A stretch of DNA of 13,069 bases from Fidelibacterota bacterium (GTDB taxonomy: Bacteria > Marinisomatota > Marinisomatia > Marinisomatales > UBA1611). Shown piece by piece: positions 7,486 to 13,069 of this stretch. The stretch covers positions 1-13,069 of the forward strand of contig PBKF01000034.1 in the NCBI GenBank assembly GCA_002722105.1, in the 5' to 3' direction. The stretch's first letter is position 1, and each line of letters begins with the position of its first letter. Below the pieces are notes generated by a model, which saw nothing but the letters and a program-made list of their open reading frames with translations, had not been told where the DNA came from and made no database searches. A program made the translations under genes and the position numbers.

Positions 7486-9099
7486 TTAATTGAATGAATG
7501 TAAGAATGCACCAGCTTCATTAAAGTGTTTTAGTGTTTGGAGAACTTGGTAGTCGGTCTGTAATCGGATGTTAGCGGCTTCATCTTTTCCCCAAATAGAA
7601 CCAGCAATCTCTCCTTTAATTCTATTGTGTATAAAATTTAGATTTTGTTGAAGTGAATCATGAATGACATAAATGGAATCTTTATCAAGCTGTACCAAAA
7701 ATTCTGCGAATAAATCATCAGAAACGCTCCAGGAATCACGAAACTGATCGAAAGACTGAAATTCATTTTGGTGCTTGGATGCATATTCTGATGCAAAATT
7801 GAATATAGGCCTTTTTGCGCTTCTCAATACTTTTCCTGTCTCACCATTGATATTATTTTTATAGGGAATATAAATATCCGGCGTGATACCTCCACCTCCA
7901 TATACAGTTCGTCCTGATTTTGTTTCATACTTTGGTCGTAATTCCTTTAGACTATCAATTTTAGATTCCCTATTACTTTCATATAATTCCCGGTAATAAG
8001 TCAAATCATTTCCATCTTCAAAAGGACGCTGTATTAATCTTCCTGATGGTGTATAGTATCTTGCAATTGTTACTCTAACTGCTGCGCCACTATCTAATGG
8101 TAGTTGCCGTTGCACCAGTCCTTTGCCGAAGCTGGTTTCACCAACAACTAATCCACGATCTAAATCCTGCACAGCCCCCGACACTATTTCACTAGCACTG
8201 GCAGACCCACGATTAATCATTACAATCAGAGAAAAATCATCATAGCCGGTATTGGGATCACCCATAAATACTTGATTCGATTCCTTGACTTTACCGATAG
8301 TATAAACAAGAGTATCTTCCAGAGTAATAAACTGATCAGCAATCGCTGCAGCTTGTTCCAAAAATCCGCCACTATTTCCACGTAGATCAAACAAAAGCCT
8401 TTTCATCCCTTTAGCTCGTAGAGACTTTAAAGCCTTGCTTACCTCTTTTTCTGTAGTTGCTGAAAATCTCCTTAGAAATATATATCCAGTTTGATCATCT
8501 ATCATGGTGGCTGCACCGACGCTGTAGATTGGAATATTGTCTCTGATAATTGTGACATCAAAAGGCTTTCCTATTCCAATTCGGCTGATAGTAACATCAA
8601 CCTTTGTCCCTTTTTGCCCGCGTAGCTTTTTAAATACCTCATCTTTTGTAATCTTATATGCATCTTCACCATTTATGGCTATTATTTTATCCCCTGACAT
8701 AAGCCCCACAATATCAGATGGGCTATCTGGTATAGGAGAAATTACAGTAATGAAACCATCTAATATATCAAACTCAATTCCGATTCCTTGAAAATTCCCC
8801 TTGAATAATTCAGTAATATTTTCTTGTTCTTTTGCAGGAATATATGTCGAATGCGGGTCAAGCTCTTCCATTAATCCATGAAATGCACCATCCATAACCT
8901 TATTCATGTCAACAGTGTCAAAATAGAAATGATTTACATATGAAATAATTTGTTGCAGAACGTTAATTTTTTCTCGTAAAACCCTATAAACATTTTGATT
9001 ACTGGAATATATTTTAGGTGTAAGCAGTACAGCTGCTAAAAGAAAACCGAATGATGCAGATATTACCAGAGGCCAAATACGCCGAAAGTTTTTAAACAT
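7486..9099 (-). CDS. S41 family C-terminal processing protease with PDZ domain (CtpA-like)
   Basis: The 537-residue protease has an N-terminal signal/anchor helix (about 9-28, after MFKNFRR), so it probably acts in the periplasm. A PDZ domain follows (about 103-175, with GIGIEF and the MSGDKIIAING substrate-groove segment). The S41 protease core is at about 195-410, with LRGNSGG (239-245). The Ser-Lys catalytic dyad can be placed by family spacing as S301 in GSASASE and K326 in SFGKGLVQ, with the supporting Gln at 330. GGGGITPDI (401-409) is typical of FCB-type enzymes, and a C-terminal extension of about 125 residues follows. These proteases trim or destroy proteins at their C-termini in the envelope. 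The ATG at 9097-9099 has no Shine-Dalgarno. The gene is downstream of the PEGA gene (83-base gap) and upstream of exbB (69-base gap), all on one strand. Confidence 0.94.
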   Translation of the reverse strand: MFKNFRRIWPLVISASFGFLLAAVLLTPKIYSSNQNVYRVLREKINVLQQIISYVNHFYFDTVDMNKVMDGAFHGLMEELDPHSTYIPAKEQENITELFKGNFQGIGIEFDILDGFITVISPIPDSPSDIVGLMSGDKIIAINGEDAYKITKDEVFKKLRGQKGTKVDVTISRIGIGKPFDVTIIRDNIPIYSVGAATMIDDQTGYIFLRRFSATTEKEVSKALKSLRAKGMKRLLFDLRGNSGGFLEQAAAIADQFITLEDTLVYTIGKVKESNQVFMGDPNTGYDDFSLIVMINRGSASASEIVSGAVQDLDRGLVVGETSFGKGLVQRQLPLDSGAAVRVTIARYYTPSGRLIQRPFEDGNDLTYYRELYESNRESKIDSLKELRPKYETKSGRTVYGGGGITPDIYIPYKNNINGETGKVLRSAKRPIFNFASEYASKHQNEFQSFDQFRDSWSVSDDLFAEFLVQLDKDSIYVIHDSLQQNLNFIHNRIKGEIAGSIWGKDEAANIRLQTDYQVLQTLKHFNEAGAFLHSFN

Positions 9100-9118
9100 A
9101 AGTAATTTTTTATTAAAT

Positions 9119-9137
9119 CTATAAAGAAAATTTATAG
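9119..9137. repeat. Inverted repeat between the PEGA and protease genes
   Basis: A perfect seven-base inverted repeat CTATAAA / TTTATAG with a five-base loop lies 20 bases upstream of the protease ATG. It could form a small hairpin in the 5' region of the protease message or serve as a palindromic operator. Only one pair is G-C, and no proper T-run follows on either strand, so a terminator is unlikely. Confidence 0.3.
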
Positions 9138-9182
9138 AAGGAATTTATCTATCTCCACTAGGAAGATATTAGCTATAACTGG

Positions 9183-10616
9183 TTATATATTGGAAATAAG
9201 AAAAAGGAAAGCAGTTATCATTGGAATTCCAATAAACCATCCACCTTTTAATTCTCTAGGTTTTATGTGCGGTGTTTTATTATTCACTTGATTGTATCTA
9301 AATGCAACATCCACAATTTTTCCAGATTCAACATAAATAGTTTCAACACCAAAGGATTGATTATGTACAATGAGCTCATTATTGACAAAAGACCAATTGC
9401 CTAGACTTAGAGCTTTTTTATTTGCTGCTTTGAAGCTACTTATTTGGTGCCAACCGGGCTCAACTGATATAATATTTAAAAGCGGTGTTTCACCAACATA
9501 TTCTCCATTTACAAAAATAGGTATGCCATCCATGTTTGTGTTTACTTGAATGCCGCCACTAGCATACATCTCAACATCGATGATTTTACTGTCTATTTTT
9601 TCTGTAAATCGACTTTGTGAGTTATCCTTACCATTATAGGCTTCAATAGCTTCAGATTCACCAGATCTGGTCCATAACTCATGGTTGTCATCTCCGCCAG
9701 TACTCTCATTGGGTTCAATTGATTCTGAAGCATCGGTGTTTTGTAGAGATGATTTCTCCCTTTCATTTGCCAGAGTCGCCCTAGCTTTTTCAATCAATGT
9801 ATTAAACTCTTCCTTTTTAGATTTTTTGGGTTTAATAATATCATTGTGCGCCGCTAAACTTTGCTTTGCTGGTGCACGATTTTTTTCATTCAGTACGTTG
9901 GTGTGGTTGTTGTTAAGTAACCCAACTTGTTTAATGTTCTGATAGTTGTTACGGGCTTTTTCTACTCGCAGAGCTAATTCAGATTTTTTTACACCCTTAG
10001 GATTAGAATTATCTACGGTTGTATTTTGAGTTACACTGTCATTATTAAATTCAGTTATTTTTTTAGAACTACGTTTTGTCAATAATGCAATCTGCTTTGC
10101 ATTCTCAAAACTTTTGCGAGCCTTTTCCAACCGCTTATTGAACTCAGATTTATTCGAATCTTTGTTATTAGATTCTGCAAGTCTAAATACTGAATTACCC
10201 TCATTTTTTATATGAGTTTTTAGATTTGCAACTTTCGACTTGCTCATTTCTGTATGAATGAAAACAATTGTATTGGGGCTTGTTTGGGAGTTAATAATAT
10301 CGAATCCAACAATAGGACGACCAATTAAAAAAGCGAGTTGTGTTGAATTTTGAAAATCATCCATTTTAACTTTTTTCAGAGGGTGTTGCAAGTTTGAAAA
10401 TGGCAGTTTGGTTGATGGAGGCCTCACCCCAAGAACCGTTAGATAGACCCAACCACGATCAGATTTCCAGCCAATTATATCGTCATCCTGGATTGGGTCT
10501 GTTAAGTCTATATTAACCATAATTCCATTATCCTTGATAGAATAATGAATGTTTTCAATAGATTTTTCTGCCATGCACAGCGATAGCAGAATGATGAATG
10601 TAATCTTATGTTTCAA
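9183..10616 (-). CDS. Secreted PEGA-domain protein with N-terminal beta domain, three helical repeats and C-terminal membrane segment
   Basis: A 477-residue protein. The N-terminus (MKHKITFIILLSLCMA) looks like a signal peptide. Residues about 20-122 form a beta-rich domain recalling AMIN-like domains of envelope proteins (weak match). Residues 150-345 are low-complexity, rich in Asn, Lys and Ser. They carry three related helical units near 156-179, 211-234 and 268-291, each containing the core EKAR after a KSEF-like start, at 55- and 57-residue spacing. A PEGA domain follows at about 354-396 (NTNMDGIPIFVNGEYVGETP and PGWHQIS). PEGA domains occur in envelope-associated proteins of several phyla. 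The last 20 residues (about 458-477) are a hydrophobic helix with no tail. The start is TTG at 10614-10616; an in-frame TAG sits two codons upstream and the next Met is M15, inside the signal peptide. No Shine-Dalgarno is seen. Function unknown. Confidence 0.8.
   Translation of the reverse strand: MKHKITFIILLSLCMAEKSIENIHYSIKDNGIMVNIDLTDPIQDDDIIGWKSDRGWVYLTVLGVRPPSTKLPFSNLQHPLKKVKMDDFQNSTQLAFLIGRPIVGFDIINSQTSPNTIVFIHTEMSKSKVANLKTHIKNEGNSVFRLAESNNKDSNKSEFNKRLEKARKSFENAKQIALLTKRSSKKITEFNNDSVTQNTTVDNSNPKGVKKSELALRVEKARNNYQNIKQVGLLNNNHTNVLNEKNRAPAKQSLAAHNDIIKPKKSKKEEFNTLIEKARATLANEREKSSLQNTDASESIEPNESTGGDDNHELWTRSGESEAIEAYNGKDNSQSRFTEKIDSKIIDVEMYASGGIQVNTNMDGIPIFVNGEYVGETPLLNIISVEPGWHQISSFKAANKKALSLGNWSFVNNELIVHNQSFGVETIYVESGKIVDVAFRYNQVNNKTPHIKPRELKGGWFIGIPMITAFLFLISNI
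9744..10151 (-). repeat. Three diverged helical repeat units within the PEGA gene
   Basis: Three segments of the encoded protein align without gaps over 24 residues: residues 156-179 (DNA 10080-10151), 211-234 (9915-9986) and 268-291 (9744-9815). The shared pattern is K-S/E-E-F/L-x-x-x-hydrophobic-E-K-A-R, then an amphipathic helix, followed by an Asn/Ser-rich linker of about 31-33 residues. The DNA copies are well diverged, so this is an old, protein-level repeat and not a recent tandem duplication. Confidence 0.7.
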
Positions 10617-10622
10617 ATTATA
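10617..10622 (-). promoter_or_regulatory. TATAAT hexamer directly before the PEGA start codon
   Basis: On the minus strand a perfect TATAAT lies immediately upstream of the TTG start of the PEGA gene. As a -10 box it would place transcription start inside the signal-peptide codons, which would be too late for this start. It may therefore be chance in AT-rich sequence, or mark an internal transcript. No convincing -35 was identified. Confidence 0.2.
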
Positions 10623-10785
10623 CTATGTGTTTCAATTAACAGAGCTCTATTAATGAAAACAATCTTTACTTTGTTAAGAAAAAAAGCATCAAATATATAT
10701 TACTGATTTAATTAAAGTCAAGCGTATAAATTTCTATTTAGGCTTTGTATAATTTTACATTAGAATAAAAATATTTAATTTGATG

Positions 10786-11676
10786 TTAGAGACCAATATA
10801 TAGCATTGTTCTAAAAGAAACTCCCTGGAGCGCAGATGCGGGAGAGTCCTTAATTTCATTTTTACCATTTAAAACCCATTTCCCTTCTCTAACGGTCCCT
10901 TTATTAAACCCCGCACTAATGCGCAAACCCAATCGCTCCAAAAATTGCCATTTAATTGCTACATATGGTTGAAAATTAAAAAATGTTGCACTTACATCTC
11001 GCAATAATCCAGGCACTTCTCCTGGTGTAATATCGGGGTCATCGTATTCATCTGCGCTAACACCATAATATAATGTTCCTGTTGAATCCATTGTTCCATA
11101 TACATTACTGAAAACTCTCTCCCATCGAGGGTTCCCATTTTGCTCATCTACAGAAATAGCTGCTCTTCCCAGACCCATTAGGGCGCCTGCTGACAGTTCC
11201 AAATCTTGAAAAACAGGCATAACATATTCTACAGAGGCTGCACCTAGATAAAACGAGAATTTTGCTTCAATAGTTGGATTAAAAAATGATGTATAATCTT
11301 TGGAATCTTCACCTTGATCAAAAACCCCGTTTGCTTCGCCATTTAAATTATCTTTAAAAACAATAATATCGGGAATTGTGGAAACTGCAGTTGCCCCCAT
11401 CCCTGCGTATCCGCCAATGCGCCATCGTCCAGTTACATGTGCAAACCCTTCTCCACCATGAATAACAAAAGGATTATCAAAGTTTTCTGGTTTCAAACCC
11501 AATCCGGATAGATAATGTGACCCAGGAATAGAATCCAAGCTAATATACATTGGACTATATCCAATGCCGCCACCAAGAAAATCCTGCGCCGGATAACTAA
11601 ACTGCGCAGATAAAATAGAAATGTGGACTGAAATAAATAAAACGAAATTTTTCATATTTAATAGGGTTCTCCGCAT
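10786..11676 (-). CDS. Predicted outer-membrane beta-barrel protein
   Basis: A 296-residue exported protein with a signal peptide ending near LSAQ. The rest alternates short amphipathic, Gly/aromatic-rich strands (for example WRIGGYAGMG, KFSFYLGAASVEYV, ELSAGALMGLG, FQPYVAIKWQF, LGLRISAGF) with polar, Asp-rich loops, and ends in a strand finishing with Leu (SFRTMLYIGL). This pattern is typical of outer-membrane barrels. I do not recognise a named family, and no catalytic motif is seen. Two starts are possible: ATG at 11676, or ATG at 11655 (MKNFVLF), which gives a compact signal peptide and has a GGAG 13 bases upstream. The first is given here. It is the first gene of the minus-strand series and is divergent from the FG-GAP-like gene. 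A 169-base AT-rich gap with no obvious terminator separates it from the PEGA gene. Confidence 0.75.
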   Translation of the reverse strand: MRRTLLNMKNFVLFISVHISILSAQFSYPAQDFLGGGIGYSPMYISLDSIPGSHYLSGLGLKPENFDNPFVIHGGEGFAHVTGRWRIGGYAGMGATAVSTIPDIIVFKDNLNGEANGVFDQGEDSKDYTSFFNPTIEAKFSFYLGAASVEYVMPVFQDLELSAGALMGLGRAAISVDEQNGNPRWERVFSNVYGTMDSTGTLYYGVSADEYDDPDITPGEVPGLLRDVSATFFNFQPYVAIKWQFLERLGLRISAGFNKGTVREGKWVLNGKNEIKDSPASALQGVSFRTMLYIGL

Positions 11677-11748
11677 GGTTTATGCTTTCAAATTAAGATT
11701 CATCTTTGAATTTAGAAAGAAAATATGGCTGAAAACTTAAGTAATATT

Positions 11749-11778
11749 AAAAAAATAAAAACAAGGGCTTTTCCTTGT
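11749..11778 (-). terminator. Candidate intrinsic terminator on the minus strand, with no gene in front of it
   Basis: Read on the minus strand, the stem ACAAGG / CCTTGT (plus 11761-11766 and 11773-11778) with a six-base loop AAAAGC is followed directly by TTTTTATTTTTTT (plus 11748-11760), the layout of a rho-independent terminator. It lies between the divergent genes, upstream of the barrel gene's start. It would therefore stop transcripts arriving from the region of the FG-GAP-like gene, or act inside a long leader of the barrel gene. The stem is only six pairs, three of them G-C. Confidence 0.45.
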
Positions 11779-11803
11779 AAAAATAGCTTTAACATCCTAT
11801 ATT
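11775..11803 (+). promoter_or_regulatory. Candidate sigma70-like promoter for the FG-GAP-like gene
   Basis: TTGTAA (11775-11780) and TATATT (11798-11803) are separated by 17 bases and point toward the ATG at 11883, leaving a leader of about 70 bases. The hexamers each differ from consensus at one or two positions. In DNA this AT-rich such matches are frequent, and the sigma-factor preference of this lineage is not known to me. Confidence 0.3.
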
Positions 11804-11818
11804 TTTCAAACAGTAAAC

Positions 11819-11852
11819 GAGGTAAGGGAGATCAAAACGTGATTTGCCTCCC
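11819..11852 (+). other. Leader hairpin with two alternative pairings
   Basis: Upstream of the ATG at 11883 the plus strand can pair GGGAG (11826-11830) with CTCCC (11848-11852), or instead GAGGTAA (11819-11825) with TTGCCTC (11844-11850, one G-U pair). Both forms share the inner stem ATCA / TGAT (11831-11834 with 11840-11843). The two outer stems compete for the same 3' arm. This could be a structured 5' leader or a protein-binding palindrome. It does not match any riboswitch I recognise. Confidence 0.35.
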
Positions 11853-11882
11853 GAATAACTACATCCAATTTTGGTTTAAACC

Positions 11883-13069
11883 ATGAGGTTAAGTACGTTC
11901 AATGGAGCCGAAAATGGCTTCTTAAAAAACTTTTTTCTTGGAGTTCTGCTCTTGTCTTCGCTCTCAGGCGAGAGAGCAATCCATATTCTGGGGTCATATG
12001 ATCTTGATGATGATGATCAAATTGATTTCGTCATCCTTAATAGAGGTGCATCTTCTATAATTTGGGTAGAAATTGCAAAATCTGGTGTTCAAGAAGTAAA
12101 ATGGACATATCAACTACCTGATGGTCAACAATTTAATGATGCAGTAGTTTCCGATATTAACAGCGATGGGTTTGTGGATCTTGTTGCCATTATTGATTTA
12201 TTCCCAGCGATTGATGATCAGCCGTGGATTTATGTATTTCTAGGTAGCCCTACAGGGTTTTCAATGAATCCCCTGACTTTAGGACATATGTCTTTGGGAT
12301 TAAATGCAGTCCGTCCTTCCAATATCAGTTTGGTCCCGGGTGACGAAAAACAATTTGTTGTTGCTTTTGGTTCTCCACTCCGACAGGGCATGGTATTCAA
12401 TATTGATCTGGTAGATGGAGATATTATCTTAAAAAACACCAAAATGCTTTTAGCGCCGATAATCAGTAATGGGTATGGACTGGTCTATACCGGCGCATTT
12501 AAAAGCAACGGTGGATACTTTGTTGTGACCATTGCTTTTGAAAACAAACAATTAAAAGTAGCAATTTTTGATATTGTACAAAATTATAAGCTAATACAGT
12601 CTGGCATTCTTAATATCGAGAATGCGATTTATCCCTTGGGTGCGGATATCCAAGCTTTTAAGTCAAAATGGTCTGAAAAAAATGGTTTGCTTATCCCCTT
12701 TGGGTCAGATGATGTTTTTTTGTTAGAGATAATTGGAGAAAGCCTAGAGCTGAATAATACAAACTTGTCAGGCAAAGGACTATTTCAATTACCTGACCCA
12801 TATGATGCGCAAAGTTTAGTTTCAATTTTACAAAAAAGAATAGATGCAGAAATTATATCATCTCCGCCAATCTCGAAGTTTATCTCATCGGAAATAGAGA
12901 AAGGATACTTAGCTCCTCCACCTGCCCTTGTGATGGATGAAGTATCAACTTTAAAATCTGTCCCCATTCTCTATGATCAAGATTTAACCACTTTGCCGGA
13001 TGATCAAAGAAAAATTTTATATGAAGAGACTGATGAAACTGAATCAAAAGCAAAATATCATTCTCTAAC
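11883..13069 (+). CDS. N-terminal part of a putative exported protein with FG-GAP-like calcium-binding repeats (runs off the window)
   Basis: From the ATG at 11883 the frame stays open to the window end, giving 395 codons with no stop; an in-frame TAA lies two codons upstream, so this is the first possible ATG. The N-terminus has a signal-peptide shape (hydrophobic NFFLGVLLLSSLSG at about 16-29, then GERA). Two acidic loops follow the D-x-D/N-x-D-x-x-x-D pattern of FG-GAP/VCBS beta-propeller repeats: DLDDDDQIDF (40-49) and DINSDGFVDL (91-100). Beta-strand-like segments continue to about residue 310. The last visible part is polar, with Pro-rich (LAPPPAL) and Asp/Glu-rich stretches. The protein is likely periplasmic or on the surface. 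The C-terminus and any anchor or sorting domain are outside the window. No Shine-Dalgarno is visible. Codon use resembles the neighbours. Function is unknown; binding or scaffold roles are common for such propellers. Confidence 0.72.
   Translation, partial: MRLSTFNGAENGFLKNFFLGVLLLSSLSGERAIHILGSYDLDDDDQIDFVILNRGASSIIWVEIAKSGVQEVKWTYQLPDGQQFNDAVVSDINSDGFVDLVAIIDLFPAIDDQPWIYVFLGSPTGFSMNPLTLGHMSLGLNAVRPSNISLVPGDEKQFVVAFGSPLRQGMVFNIDLVDGDIILKNTKMLLAPIISNGYGLVYTGAFKSNGGYFVVTIAFENKQLKVAIFDIVQNYKLIQSGILNIENAIYPLGADIQAFKSKWSEKNGLLIPFGSDDVFLLEIIGESLELNNTNLSGKGLFQLPDPYDAQSLVSILQKRIDAEIISSPPISKFISSEIEKGYLAPPPALVMDEVSTLKSVPILYDQDLTTLPDDQRKILYEETDETESKAKYHSL

Noticed and set aside
12230..12442. Minus-strand 70-codon frame, and a similar 60-codon one at 12785-12967
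   Set aside because: Both lie antisense to the long plus-strand FG-GAP-like frame, which is open for about 395 codons with a signal peptide and repeat motifs.

Overview
The window is AT-rich bacterial DNA of a Gram-negative type. It has a TonB energy-transducing set, an outer-membrane barrel candidate and signal-peptide proteins. Three traits fit the Fibrobacterota-Chlorobiota-Bacteroidota (FCB) side of bacteria, for example marine Marinimicrobia (SAR406): a one-subunit di-haem b558-type SdhC in the order sdhC-sdhA-sdhB, an exbB-exbD-exbD-tonB cluster with two tandem ExbD copies, and a long FCB-style C-terminal processing protease. The phylum is an inference from gene style; no rRNA or other phylogenetic marker is present.

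Left part, plus strand (1-5324): the 3' end of an unidentified gene with a C-terminal membrane segment, then a glutamate-cysteine ligase-family enzyme (248-1462). A four-helix membrane protein starts on the next base (1463-1912). The complete three-gene succinate dehydrogenase / fumarate reductase (complex II) operon sdhC-sdhA-sdhB follows (1985-5324), its genes joined by one-base TAATG overlaps.

Middle and right part, minus strand (11676 down to 5361), read in transcription order: a predicted outer-membrane barrel (10786-11676), a secreted PEGA-domain protein with three helical repeats and hydrophobic segments at both ends (9183-10616), an S41/CtpA protease with PDZ domain (7486-9099), then exbB, exbD, exbD and tonB (7416-5361). 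All seven genes run the same way. The last four are clearly one transcription and translation unit that couples the proton-motive force to outer-membrane transport. The protease, PEGA protein and barrel may be envelope partners, but that rests only on neighbourhood. The complex II operon and the tonB cluster converge at about 5325-5360.

Right edge, plus strand: from 11883 to the window end runs an open frame of about 395 codons with no stop. It encodes a putative exported protein with two FG-GAP-like calcium-binding loops. It is divergent from the barrel gene. The 206-base gap between them holds a candidate minus-strand intrinsic terminator with no minus-strand gene feeding it, a candidate plus-strand promoter and a leader hairpin with two alternative pairings. 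With the PEGA protein, this gap is the least explained part of the window. I found no tRNA, rRNA, CRISPR array, insertion sequence or phage gene.
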